Shown: positions 10,701-22,044 of the stretch, piece after piece
How the letters are laid out: each line of letters starts with the position of its first letter
Numbering within the stretch: position 1 is the stretch's first letter
NCBI GenBank assembly: GCA_947179485.1
Contig: OX359246.1
Coordinates: 57,639,632 to 57,703,631, forward strand
Direction: 5' to 3'
DNA from: Allacma fusca
Lineage: Eukaryota; Arthropoda; Collembola; Symphypleona; Sminthuridae
DNA: 64,000 nucleotides
Made by a program: the position numbers and the translations under genes
Notes under the pieces: model-generated
What the model was told of the DNA's origin: nothing
Seen by the model: the letters and a program-made list of their open reading frames with translations, nothing else
Database searches by the model: none

Positions 10701-11374
10701 TTTCCCAGTCAGCCTTCCTTATATTACGAGCTTTTATTGGGTTTGGTTTCATGGCGGACACCAAAAATCCAATGTACAAGTGATCAGACATGGATTCAAT
10801 ATCCAGAACGTCCCACTGTCTAATTAGACTATGTGCCCAGCTATTTGTTATTGTAACATCTAAGACCTCCTGTCTATTAGCAACTACGAATGTGGGTTTA
10901 TTTCCCACATTGCAGGTCTGAAGATGGTTTCTTAGTAAGAATTCAAGTAGCTGCTGGCCTCTTGAGTTTATATTGGAGCTACCCCAAGCTGTGTGGTGAG
11001 CATTTGCATCTGCACCCATAACAAGCGGGATATTTAGCTCATTACAGTATTCAACAAGATTTATGATAGATCTGCTGGGAGTCGTTTGTGTGTCACCAGG
11101 GCAATAGGCTGATGCAAACACAATCGTACCGCTTCTCCATTCGGTAGAAATAGCCATCAAATCTCTATCATTGAATTGAGAGAGAGGAGTAGCCATTATG
11201 TTCTTGGTTGTTACAATGCAAGCCCTGGGGGCTTCGTTTATTGTTCCAACAAATAAATTGTCTCTTTTGCCAAGGCCAGAGATTTTATTTTTGACCAAAT
11301 ATGGTTCTTGAATGAGGAAAATAAGAGAATGAGCATGGCGCACTTTACTGTTATTGTGCAAATGCATTGCATTC
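7663..11374 (-). mobile_element. 5'-truncated LINE (APE endonuclease, RNase H type) flanked by 2317-bp repeats
   Basis: Non-LTR retrotransposon read right to left. Its 5' end at 11374 falls just before the ATG of the remaining open frame, so ORF1 and the first strand of the endonuclease are lost. Its 3' end at 7663 is a short untranslated tail of about 90 bp ending TAAAATACATAC. The first-strand junction shows an ACAT overlap with the target (GGGAACACAT then GTATGTATTT on the plus strand). Both ends meet the long direct repeats exactly. The uninterrupted frame and the identical flanks mean the insertion is very young. Confidence 0.9.
7753..11367 (-). CDS. LINE ORF2-like polyprotein: endonuclease, reverse transcriptase, RNase H
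   Basis: Uninterrupted 1204-residue frame. An APE-type endonuclease occupies about residues 15-215, with QEPY, GADANAHHTAW and the SDH motif; the extreme N-terminus that carries the first catalytic Asn is missing. The reverse transcriptase spans about 465-745, with IPKPGKG, GTPQGGVLSPL and the catalytic FADD near 645. RNase H lies at about 914-1045, with CYTDGSK, YSDSQSSL and NEEADKLA. A Cys/His cluster (CPLCTHCG) near 1139 follows. RNase H plus the C-terminal Cys/His cluster suggest the I/LOA/R1 side of the LINE tree; the exact clade was not settled. Without ORF1 it is not a complete autonomous element, although its enzyme frame is whole apart from the N-terminal loss. Confidence 0.92.
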   Translation of the reverse strand: MHLHNNSKVRHAHSLIFLIQEPYLVKNKISGLGKRDNLFVGTINEAPRACIVTTKNIMATPLSQFNDRDLMAISTEWRSGTIVFASAYCPGDTQTTPSRSIINLVEYCNELNIPLVMGADANAHHTAWGSSNINSRGQQLLEFLLRNHLQTCNVGNKPTFVVANRQEVLDVTITNSWAHSLIRQWDVLDIESMSDHLYIGFLVSAMKPNPIKARNIRKADWEKYVHCLREDLNGVHMEAPPNVGKLESQAVLITSSIQNSFDKACPLKTISWRQKTVPWWTNELSALRKRSRGLLRLAGNPNERDPSAWENYKRCRNKYKKVLRNEKRKSWQTYCESITCLPVAARLKKVLSSENRKTPSRIKLPNGMNTRDDCQVLDELLAHHFPCGPLLNSITWDHNLKEVTELDKIVNPSKIKWAVSTFGPYKAAGTDNISPIVLLKGLDVLSTHLCTIYKGCLTLGYVPLEWRKARVIFIPKPGKGCYESAAAWRPISLSSFLLKTLERLVDCHIRTHQLQATLRGNKQFAYLRGTSTEAALHRLVCYVEKALGNKEIVIAIFADIDGAFNNVLFAAMESALSRSGIDPVICRWINHMLQSRLACSTLRSSHSERRVERGTPQGGVLSPLIWNLVMDELLQQLQTRMPSVLSQGFADDVVLAQAGKDFSTCADRTLKGLGIIDGWCTRTGLNLNPEKTGAVIFTRNTRMRISTLSYRGNQIAILPSIRYLGVMLDSHLTWRVHCLSIANKANSSLLTIKRLVGKKWGINPKIANWMYTTIVRPILEYAVVVWHPGYNAKYTFAKINSVQRQACLSITGACKSTPTATLEAILGIIPLDLHLQGIVVRTMHRLRARNHWLGESMAYVKRSHVRLWNLWVTMETILLRPSDSIIPSQLANNNIGIVVGEKSEWTKDLSLDNIGLICYTDGSKSKQLAGSGFYIIKRDGSSCKAIHCESNPIDEHATVFQCEIHAIMCAAKFLINSKYSNETITFYSDSQSSLLALNSSYTSSKLVLDCNMALSSLSKDNTVRLHWIPSHQGFEGNEEADKLAKAAYSKESLETRIPTKLPIATSVVKYIVRSKLRALHTERWQNLKIGAHPRSLINTPLYGNKSVTKFSRVHIKWLTEVISGHGRFQKHLHRTGKASCPLCTHCGIEDEDAFHFLATCPAFCIIRNIYLKACTLDLSLLKQANASDLLYYSIATGRFVTRPK

Positions 11375-13691
11375 TTGAGACTTGCAATTTTGATCTGTAC
11401 TAGGCAAATTCTTTAGCCCAAGACACAAAAATCTAAGAATTTGGCTGAATCCTTGAATATGTGTAGACATGAGATAAATAGTTAATTTGTCAATCAAAAT
11501 TTACTTATATTTTGTACGTTACATACTCATCAGTTGTGATAGCATTAAAAGTAGTGCTTTGTAATATTCGGCCCATGTTCTAATTTTACAGACATTTTAA
11601 GATCTCGACGTTTTTATCCGAGCTTGGGTTAATTATTATTTGAAATTCTAGTGGTAACCCTTAATTTCAATCCCATGAACTGTCTTCTAGATTCCTGGAA
11701 TGAGTATGGTTATCAGGAAATCCATTCGCATGAAATATTCTCCTCAAGTATTTGGCTGAATCCTTGGGTACACGTCGACGATTGGGATCCCCAAAATCAA
11801 TATAAAATGCTCCAAATCGTACCCTAAAATAAATTATCATCGTTTTAGAAAATATGCCTTGTTTTGTTTGTATAAATGCCAAAACTCATGGTATTAAAGA
11901 CTTATTTACGTGTATCCACTTGTAAGCTCGAAGGTGTCAACCAATGACCAGGCAGTGTAACCCATTATCCTGATCCCATCAAGTCTGACTGCTTTCAGCA
12001 TTTCGTTGATATAAAGTCTATAGTAGTTCACACTTTCATAATTATTTAACCCAGTTGCTCCATTTTCACCGTATCCGTTCTCAAAGACGAAAATGTCGAG
12101 GCAGTACTGAATTCCTACATAATTGAGGATTCTGCGGAATCCGACTGGGACCACAAAATTTGTCGGCAAAGCTGTCGGGGGCCAAAGTGGGTCCACTGCA
12201 ATGCCGGTGTTTGAATCAGGGGAAACAAGATTTCCCTGTGGAGAGGGATACGCGTAAAACGTGGCGTAATGATTAACGCCAATGTAGTCCAACGTACCTG
12301 GTGTGATCAGATTTAATATAAATAATAAAAATGTAAAAAAATTGCTTGATTTTTGAAAGTGCAAATACAAACGGGAATCTGACCTGTAATAATTTTCATC
12401 CATTTACTACTAAACGTGGGAAGGCGCGATTTACTCCTTCCTTCAGCTTTGCTTTTCTCATCCAACACTGTTCGCATCACAGGGGGATAATCACCTTTAA
12501 GAAGAGGATTGATTATCCACCCTATCTATTTTGAAGAGAAATTAAATGTTTTAATCACATTTAAGAACATTTTAACAACACGTTTAGTCACAATAGCGCA
12601 TCCTGTTCCAAGCACTCTTATACGAATTGAGACTTACAAAGAATTGGAGAGCGCGCGAACTAGCAGCGACATCTTCCGCTTTCGTGGCATCTAGCGGTTG
12701 AAACCAGGGACACCAGACGGATATTCCAACGCGACCCTTCTGACTTTGTCTAAATTCCTCGTCGTATATTCTGTAGGCTAGACCATGGGCTTTGAGCAAA
12801 TTATGAGCACATCGGTAAGGCCCTGCTGCAGTTCTGTTGATTCCAGGAGCATACATAGCATTAGTACCATAGGCAAATTGACAGTAAATATTGGCCTGAT
12901 TGAAGGTGGCCCAAATTTTCACACGGTCACCAAAGTTCTTGAAAAGGATTCTTGCATATTCAGTAAAATGGAATACTGTCGCCTCATTCAACCAGCCTCC
13001 TTGGGCTTCAAGGATTTGAGGGAGGTCATAATGGTACATTGTAACAACAGGTTCAATACCATTTTCGATGAGAGCATCAATTAGGTTACTGTAGTAAGAT
13101 AACCCGACTTCATTTACAATGCTGCAATCCCCGTTCGGAAGGATTCTGGTCCACGCTATCGAGAATCGGTAAGTCTTGGCCTGAAATTAAATTAAATACG
13201 AAAATATACAACAGAAATGTTCTATTTCAAAAGGGAGAGCGTCAATAGTTGTTCCAATATGTTCCACCGGAGAAGTTTACAAGATGTAAGAGAATTCTCT
13301 GTGTCAATGTGTGTCAATAATAGCACCGTGGATTCGTTAGATTGTATTTACTCCAGATTTCTTTAGTGACGCAACGTCGTCTCGATATTTGTGATAAGAA
13401 TCGGCTGCCACATCCGCGTTACTTCCATCCGCCACCACTGAAGGATTCTTATGCGTGTAATAATCCCAGTTGCTTTCGCTTTTTCCTGATTGTTTACATC
13501 AAAATAAATACATATATCCTCGATTACTGAATCCACACTTAATTTATCCGATCACCCCGATTGATTTCTTTCCATTTGAAAGAATAATAATAAAGAGCTA
13601 TAAAAAACGTTTTTACCCCCTTCATTATACCCGCCTTCAATTTGGTAAGCTGAGCTACTGTATCCAAAAAGAAAATTTTCTGGGAACACAT
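11375..13691. repeat. Right copy of 2317-bp perfect direct repeat
   Basis: Partner of 5346-7662. It covers exons 2-6 of GH1-A, the last 75 nt of exon 1 and about 290 bp of 3' flank. Its right edge (13691) is inside exon 1, and GH1-A continues intact beyond it, so this is the copy that keeps the ancestral promoter and signal peptide. Confidence 0.9.
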
Positions 13692-13791
13692 CATGCAAGA
13701 AATGTTTATCTGTCCCAAACACAGGAATATTTTGGCAGAGGCACTGCCCAATTATTAGGAAGAGAGGAACAATAGTAAAGTAGAAACTCAT
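11667..13791 (-). CDS. GH1-A: secreted family-1 glycosidase, myrosinase-like active site (E to Q)
   Basis: Six exons: 13617-13791, 13352-13485, 12638-13180, 12384-12525, 11910-12297 and 11667-11823. Together they make 1539 nt, 512 residues, a normal GH1 length, with consistent splice phases. The ATG at 13789-13791 starts a clear signal peptide (MSFYFTIVPLFLIIGQCLCQ), so the enzyme is secreted or lumenal. GH1 landmarks: FLFGYSSSAYQIEGG, the glycone-binding YQ at 49-50, WTRILPNG, YHYDLPQ, nucleophile FENG with Glu404 and SLVDTFE. The acid/base motif normally TFNEP reads TFNQA, so Glu is replaced by Gln198. Plant myrosinases, which split glucosinolates, have the same replacement. The conserved FEW near the end is FEL here, loosening the sugar site. 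It could be an S-glycosidase, a transferase-like enzyme or a non-catalytic binder. Activity is inference. Confidence 0.88.
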
Positions 13792-16700
13792 TTCAGGTGT
13801 GGATATTCTATAATAATTGTTACACCTGTTGTTGCTGACTATGAATTTATTTCTAGACTCCTCTCTTAATCCGTTCCCTTGAGTTTTTGGTTCTTCTGTA
13901 AACGTTGGTAGAGGAAAATTCACTTTATATTGCTTTACAATGGCTAATGAACCTAATTCATTCTGAGGGCGGAGTTTCAAACAATAACAAATGAATAAAT
14001 AATGATCAAATCATATTGTATTCAACACAGTTCGTGGTGTCAGTCTGTCACTTGAAGTTTTCATTTCGTTCTGGCATGACATTGCGCGAGGTATTGGAGA
14101 AATTTTTTAGAGTGACAAAGCATTCAAACCATTTATACATTACTTGCGAGCAAAAGTCAAAACAAATCTCATTTTCGAGGAAGAATAATTATAAGTATTT
14201 ACCTCACAATCGGCGGGATAACATGAAATGCTAAACAATGAGAGTAATACGTCCCAAAAATAAATTCGAGTTCACTTCGAATCAAACCCAATAGCATCTC
14301 AAAAGGGGGTCAATCATTACATACAATACACCTTGGAAGACATCAATATTAATTCAACCCGACAATGTTCCACGTGCTCGCTATCGGGAATATTTGATTG
14401 GAACATTTGATATTTGAGATAACTGAAAGAAACTTTGTAAAACTAAACGACCTAGGTCATAGGTCATGTCTGCTGAGTCATAGGTTTATGTATATATTAT
14501 ATTGGTCATCATTTACCATTTCTTGGTCAAATTTATCATGTTGAGCTTACCTATGACCCACCAGATATGACCTGTGACACAGGTCGTTCTACTCTGTTGG
14601 AACGTTTAAGCAAAACGTTGCTGCCATGTTGCGCCCTCAGTGTTATGGGTATGATCATGAGTGCAATTCCTGAATTTGTGTTCACAATGTGTTAGACTAC
14701 AATTATTTATTTGTACCTGATGATCAATTTTGAGGCACATCGGTCGGCGGAGTCAACTAGGCGGGGGCCGGCGGGCACTCCCTCCAATGTTGAACACCTT
14801 GGGTGGTATAATTAAGGTAAGCATAAATGTAAAGTTGTTTTGTCTACTGGAATAGATAAAGAGCAATCGAGAAGATGCCCATGACATGACACGTAATATT
14901 ATTCTTTGTTGAAACACCTGCTGTTACTAATTGGGAATTTATTTACAGACCCCTCTTTTAATCGGTTCCTTTTTTTTGATTCTACGGCACGCTTTTGTAG
15001 AGAAAAAATGCAATTTATATTACTTTATAAAAAGGAGGACGAATTTAACAATTATGCGTGAACAATTTTAAATTATGACTGCATAAATATCAAAGCATGC
15101 GTATCTCAGACAGGTGTCATTCCTTCCGAGGAGGTGCTGATGTTGCTATTTTCTCATTCAATATTTGGCCGCTATAGACAATTTGAAAACATTAATTGGA
15201 TCAGCTGAAAATATTATAAAGTGTTGGACCCATGTACATTCCTGTGACTAATTATATTTAATATGTTATTACTTATTACTTACAAGGTACCCCTCTTACT
15301 GAACCCAATACCCAAACTCTTACAGAACTTGGAGCCAGTTCGAACTAGTTCTTGCCAAGGGAATTGAAAGTTTTATAAGGTAGTTGTACCCTGCGGCTCA
15401 TTATAAAGTAATAATGTCAAAATACGAAATTTTCCATTTTTTGAAGTACAGATTGGTTAAATTATGTGACAAAAACTTCAGTGATCTGCGAATGACAAAA
15501 ATTTGATCTTGGATTGATCAATATTGAATATTTTGTTTGGGTCGATTTGTAAGAAAAGCAGTTCCACGTCATTGGAATGGTAAACATGAGTCAACAGCAG
15601 TTCCGCTGCGGTACTTTAGTTTAGTTTTTAGTCACTATAAGGACCAAAACTAAATTCATCCCAAATGATTTCCTGACCTCGAGCATGTATTTGTAAAGTC
15701 TGAGGAGTAGATTAAGAACAGTAAATATTTGAAATGACCTTGTGTGGTTTGATCCGACAGTTTTTAGCTAAAATTAGTTATATATATATTAACTATATAA
15801 CGTAGCTATAATTTCATAAAAATCTTTTAAATAACTGACAAAAATTGTTGCTACAGGAGTTAAAATCCGGAATAAGAAAGAAAATTCAAACTTTCTCAAA
15901 TACTTTGTTGAATTTAAGCTATTAGATTTTCAAAGAGTTGAAGACAAGAAGTTAAGTTTACTTGTTATTTTAGATTTTTTAAAATTGGTATGCTAAATAA
16001 ATTCCATTGGTTGAACATGAATGTGTTCGTGGAAGCTAGCAATTTCCCATCTCAGGGATTGTGGTAAATAGATGCAAAACCTTGAATAATTAGACTTTTA
16101 CTGTCTGTCCCTGAACTATTGGATACATGTTTTGTTTATTCGAACATCCCTTTTTATGCACTCTACTTGAAGAGCCTCCAACTTTCGTTTACAGCAGGAA
16201 GTTCCAATAAGTGTTATTTACCAGAGTGGATTCATGAAATGATTCTACGTAACTTTCCTAATAAAATCAGGAATCATGAGATGCTGCATGTAGTCCATTC
16301 GCCGCTGAAAATGAATAATTCCTACAAGAATTAAACAATCGACAAGGAAACGGATCCTACCATAAGATTGAATGCTTGGCATTACTATAAAATTGGTAAT
16401 TATTATTTACCTACATTGTATGGCTATGAATAAAATAAATGTATAAAAATTATTAAATTACTGTCTGCATTCTTCAAACATTTTTGTTTGAGCGTCATTC
16501 TGAATATTCACATTCTCATAGAACTTCTCTAAATATTTGTACTCAAATGTAAGTACTCACATTGTAACTAGAGTGCACCAATATACATATATAACAAATG
16601 CTCCATTAAATTCGAGCATTACAGCCTGGAATGTATTGAGAAAATGCTAGTAACAAGCCAAAATATGGGTAGAAGTCGAATATGTACATAATTATATTAC

Positions 16701-16882
16701 CACTTAAATTTTATTTACATATTGAATCTAACAATACTAATTGTGATTCCATAATAAAATAACTCGAAATAATATTCAGCTCAGTTCATGCTGTTATTGT
16801 GAAGATGCAAATTACAAGAGAGGACGATTTTTTTAGAAGATTATAAGATTAATTAAAATGCTATTTAATTTAATTGGGGACA
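13792..16882. other. Intergenic between GH1 genes, with a GH1 5'-flank relic
   Basis: Contains the GH1-A promoter region just above 13791 and the 3' flank of GH1-B. At about 14895-15045 a stretch resembles the GH1-A upstream region at 13805-13960: both contain a CACCTGxTGTT word, then GAATTTATTT and AGACxCCTCT, then a TTTATATT word in the same order. No GH1 exon sits next to it. I take it as the 5' flank left by a lost duplicate. The rest holds no gene I can support. Confidence 0.45.
14895..15045 (-). repeat. Relic of GH1 upstream region
   Basis: Imperfect copy of the sequence directly upstream of the GH1-A start (13805-13960). A weaker version lies upstream of GH1-B (about 19020-19120). It indicates that a further GH1 copy once stood here and lost its coding part. 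Confidence 0.5.
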
Positions 16883-18993
16883 TTAATTTTTTTCCCAAAA
16901 ATTGCCCTCCAGAGTCCTACCGGGGTTTTTCCTAGGAAATCCATTATCCCGGAAAACTTTCCTCAAGAATTTCGCTGAATCCTTAGGTATTCGTTGATGA
17001 TTGTCACCCGCGTAATCAATATAGAATGCCCCAAATCGTAGCCTACAATATATTATCCATCATATTAGTTCATCAGCCTTCCTGATAATCCTTCAAAAAA
17101 AAAATATTAATGTTAATACAAGTTATCAAAACCATACTTACGTGAACCCATCCAGCCACTCAAAGTTATCTACCAAAGACCAGGCCACGTAACCCATCAC
17201 ACTGACCCCATCGATTACGACTGCTTTCAGCATTTCGTCGATATACAGCCTAAAATATTCGACAGTTGCAGGATTGTGCAACCCAGTTGTTGCAAACTCA
17301 GCACGTCCGTTTTCCAAAACGAACATATCGAGGCCATACTTAGCTCCAAGATACTTTAGGATTCTGCGGAATCCATACGGAACAACACGATATCTGTCCA
17401 AAGCTGTTCTGGGCCAATTTGGGTCAAACCCAAGACCCGTGTTTGAATCCGGAGAAATAGGGTTCCCCGCTTCAGAGGGATACGCTAAAAACGTGGCGTA
17501 ATGATTAACGCCAATATAGTCCAATGTACCTGGCGAGGTCGGGTTTAAAATAAAAATCCCATCAAATATTTCCCAGAATTTATGAAACTGTAAATTTCTA
17601 AACTCATTTGAAAATTGGTAACCCACCTGTAATAATTTTCTTCCATTTGCTACTAAAAGTGGGAAGGCGGGATTTTTTCCTTCCTTCCGCATTGCTTTTC
17701 TCATCCACCAGCCTCCGCATCTCACTGGGGTATTCACCGACCAGAAGTGGATTGATTATCGATCCTATCTATTTTGACAGGGAATCATTTGGATTATTAC
17801 TCAATTTAAACATGAGTTTATTAAGAGTATGTGCATGTTCCAAGAACTTGTTATTGAATTTGAGACCAACTGAGAATTCGAGGGCGCGCAAACTAGCAGC
17901 AATATCTTCGGCTTTGGTTGGGTCCCTCGGTTCAAACCAGGCACACCAGACGGAAATTCCAACTCGCCCTTTTTGACTCTGTTTAAATTCTTTTTCGTAT
18001 ATTCTGTAAGAGAGACCATGTGCTTTGAGCAGATTATGCGTACATCGGTAAGTCGCTTCTATAGATCTTTTGATTCCAGGAGCAAATGAAGCATCACTTC
18101 CGTAGGCGATTTCACAGTATACGTTGGCCTGATTTAAGGTAGTCCAATATTTTACACGATCACCAAAATTCTGGTAAACGACTCTGGAAAATTCCGCGAA
18201 ATGGAACGCTGTGGATTCATTCAACCAACCTCCTTGGGCTTCTAGGACTTGAGGGAGGTCATAATGGTATATTGTAATAACGGGTTCAATGCCATTTTCG
18301 ACGAGTGCATCAATTACGTTATTGTAGTAAGATAACCCGACTTTATTTATAATGCTGCAGTCCCCATTCGGAAGAATTCTGGTCCAGGAGATCGAGAATC
18401 GGTATGCCTTGGCCTGAAAATAAAATAAATATGAAATTACAGACACGTAAATATTAAATTCTTACATTAGGATTATTTTTGATGATTTTGTTCCTTTGTG
18501 CATCAAAAGATTTTAGAGAATTTATTGTATCAATTTGTGACATTAAGAATGTCGGGGGTTCATTAGATCGTATTTACTCCGGATTTCTTCAGTAACGCAA
18601 TGTCTTCTCGATATTTGTGATAAAAATCGGCTGCCACGTCCCCATTACTTCTGTCAACAACGACTGAAGGATTGCTATGAGTGAAATTATCCCAGTTGCT
18701 TTGGCCCTTTCCTAATTCATTGGATAAAAATAAATGCATTCTCAATTTATAAAATTCCTATTTATTTTGTTCGAATAAAATAAGAATAAAGAGATGTAAT
18801 AATGAGTGTTACCGCCTTCATTGTATCCGCCTTCAGTTTGGTAAGCTGAGCTACTGTATCCAAATAGAAAATTTTCTGGGAAGACGCCTTCGAAAAAATC
18901 GTCCCTTCCACCTTCCTGATTGTGAGTACAATCCTGGCAGAAAAAGGGGGCAATTAGGAAGATCAGAGGAAATATTTTTATGTAAATACTCAT
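16883..18993 (-). CDS. GH1-B: secreted family-1 glycosidase paralogue, also with Gln acid/base
   Basis: Six exons with the architecture of GH1-A: 18813-18993, 18578-18711, 17871-18413, 17627-17768, 17142-17529 and 16883-17042. Lengths of exons 2-5 equal those of GH1-A, and the total is 1548 nt, 515 residues. The ATG at 18991-18993 begins a signal peptide (MSIYIKIFPLIFLIAPFFCQ). The acid/base motif is TLNQA (Gln200), the nucleophile is LENG (Glu406), and FEW near the C-terminus is kept, unlike GH1-A. The donor after exon 3 reads GTTGGT where GH1-A has GTAAGT. It still has GT, but it is weak and may lower splicing. No stop or frameshift was found. Sharing the E to Q change with GH1-A shows that it predates their divergence and has been kept. 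Confidence 0.85.
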
Positions 18994-20999
18994 GGTGTCT
19001 ACGTATATATTGATAGATATATTGGGAGTTCCTCGCAGATTTCTGCTCTAGCTCCGTTGAGTTTCTGATTTTATTTTAAAATTAGTACGAAAACAAATCA
19101 CTTTTTATTGCTTTGGAAACACTAACACAAACTTATGCACTCATGCAGGTATAGGATATGAAATAATGGGTGAGTTAATTTCAATTCATATTTATCAGAT
19201 TTAGGGGGTGCCAAACTGTCATTTTGAAGTGTGAATTCGTTCAGGTATAAGATAAGTTCTATATTGCAGGAAGTTGTTTTAAAAACAAAGTATCTAAAAC
19301 TTTTGTATGAAAATTATGATCCCTCATCACTGTCATTTAAAACATTTTGTTTTCATTTTTAGACAAATTTATTTGTCTCAAGCGGGCGATACAAAATATG
19401 AAACAATGGATAGAGTACACTCCTGGAATTAATTCGCATTCGTTTGGATGATTTAAATTTGGAAGAATTAAAAGGGGTTCAGTTCGACGAATATGGTGTT
19501 GCTTAATGCAGCACAAACACAATAGAGCAGGCATGACTCATAAAATAATTTATTCCGCTTGCTTGTGCAAATTGTGTTCCATTTTAGCTAAAAGTTACAT
19601 TCATCTAGTTGGTAAATATCCGGGTCATAGAGTTCATAAACGCGAAGCAAAGTAGAAAGTGTTTGAGGATTTATAATTATAACTAGTGGCGGGTTTCTTG
19701 AATGGAGCCTGGTCAGGTTTCTGCCAGCAGGGTTCGGGCCGTAAGTCATAATCAATGTGAGGCTCCGATCGGGGTCTGACTGCAAATGTAGTATCAGACC
19801 GGTCTGAGAGAGGACTTTGACATTAAGCTACTTTTCTCACTGGGTTCAGGTGGGCTACCATTTTCGGGAATTGGGAACGGACAGGCCAATGATTGCAAAT
19901 GTCTAGCAGTGAAAATCAGGCTAATACTCTGTTCTGATTTGACGCAATAAATGAATTACATTACAATTACATTTCAATTGGCCCCTGTATTTTTACTTCA
20001 GTTTATCACAGATATGGCATTCATACTGTTCAGATGCTTTTGGTTGACAGAATGATCTTCTGCACTAGATTTATCTTGAACAATCGAAGGACAAATCATC
20101 CATGTCAAACTATTGCAGTTTCTAGAATTTCACAATCGCTCCCAAAATGTGCATTTTCGAAAGAAACAACATTGAACATAAATTAGATTTTTTGGAATTT
20201 ATACTTCATCGAAAAATAATTTCCCCCGGGGATAAGCCTCAGATGATTATTTCTTGGCAAAAATTAATGTTGAAATTCTAGTAAAAAATTAGTGACTTCG
20301 AATATCCCACCAAAATGTCGACTAGGATTTCAAAATTTCGGTCGGCATGATTTTAGAACAACATGTAAATAACCTTTAAATGAGGTATCCATGGTGGAGA
20401 TACAGCATCTCATTCAAACGTTATTGGGATTTTTCCAGTCGCCTCAAAATTAACTTTTCGAAATTTTGAACACCAATTGACATAATTTAATTTTGTTTAA
20501 ATTATTTAAACACTCCGTCATAAGACGATTAGTCCTGAGGGGGGACAAGTCTCATTTTCAGATGATTCTTTCTAGGAGAAAAATCGTCGTGTCACAAATC
20601 TTGTCAAAATTTAAGAGTTTTTTCAAAATTTTACGGTCAAAATTTCAAAATTTCCGCATTTAAATTCAAAATTTAATAATAATTATTCTGGGTCACCACG
20701 ACAGGTCGAATTAGATATTGCATTTAACTATTTGTTTCATTCTTCAGAAGTTACAGGAAATTTTGCAAACCTTCTCCAAATTATATAACAATAAGTAGCG
20801 AAATTAAACAAAGTTGTTCATGCATTTCGAAACTACTATGTACTTATATTGTAACTATTTCATTCAAAATTCGGGGTTATAAAAGTTATGACCGCAATGT
20901 CAAGTTTTCTTTTAGGAGTCCTGAAATTTTTAGTTTAAAATTGCTTGCAGAATTTGTACCCGAAATCTGCTAATTCTGATCACCTAATTCAAAATACGG
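18994..20999. other. Intergenic, no gene recognised
   Basis: Upstream DNA of GH1-B followed by AT-rich sequence with homopolymer runs such as TTTTCGAAATTT. The short open frames here have no recognisable domain. Confidence 0.4.
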
Positions 21000-21350
21000 T
21001 CTCAGGAAACCTGAGGTAAGGTTTATCTTAGACTTTACGAGTACTTGGTTCCCATTAGCGCCAGTATCTGTATTTGACCCGAATGGTCAGTGATGACCCC
21101 CTTCAAATTGTATTCAAAGTATCGCTTCTCCGCCAAAATTCTGTCGTAACCTCACTCTTTGTTCAACTTTGTCCCGAATTCATAACGCAAATTTGTGTAC
21201 CGTTTTTAAAAGACCTGGAAAAAATTAGAAAAATCATATGGAACTTGTATACATATGTTTACCTTCACTCCTAGTCATGGGTAGGGAAGGGTATAATTTT
21301 CTTGGCACCCCATTCCTTCAGATATTTCTGATATTTTTTTCAATTAATTA
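21000..21350. repeat. Dispersed repeat (copy 1) containing CTCACTCTTTGTTC
   Basis: The core CTCAGGAAACCTGAGGT ... CTCACTCTTTGTTCAACTTT ... GGGAAGGGTAT recurs. Parts reappear at 48061-48135 and, split by a hAT element, at about 49920-49950 plus 51441-51680. The family was not identified, and no coding capacity or terminal repeat was established. Confidence 0.6.
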
Positions 21351-22044
21351 TTATCAAGAATTCTTTCGGGCGGCGCCCACATCATCCACACAATAGTTAT
21401 TGTAAGTCTGGTCCAATTTATAGAGAGGACAGGAAGACTTTACCCATTAATCCTGATAGATAGTGTGTAAACATTTACAGCAAAATATTGCCCTGCAAGT
21501 GAAAGGTTATATTTTGAGTGTTTTCGTTTCGTAACAATCGAATTGGAATTTTATGGATCAGTTCTAGTTCAGTGTGAACGCGCAATTAATTATAATTTGG
21601 GATTTCCCATCCGTACACGTGCTCACATGGTGACATTTAGGCCGTGGTGAATTTGGATTTTGAGAAAAGAAAAATATTCTTTAAATCAAGCATTCCCATT
21701 GTATAGACAAATGTGCCGTGTGAAAGCAGACAACTTAATGTAGCAACGAAGGAGACAAATATTTCCTGTGCATTTTTGTGGATTCAATGCAAGTGTAGTT
21801 ACTTTTAGAAATGCGGATTTGAAAAGACCGTTTCGTCCGAAAGTTAAATAATGCTAAATCATTGAATCAAGAACATTTGTCCCTTGTTTGAAGTATTCAA
21901 TAATTAAACGTATGATAGATGACGAATTAACATTGGTGTATATCATGAGACTTACGGAACTGTTTTTATTAAGCATTAATAGTAGCAACCCTAATATTGA
22001 AAATGTGATTCTTCCATACAGAAAAGCAATCCGTAAAAAGATTG

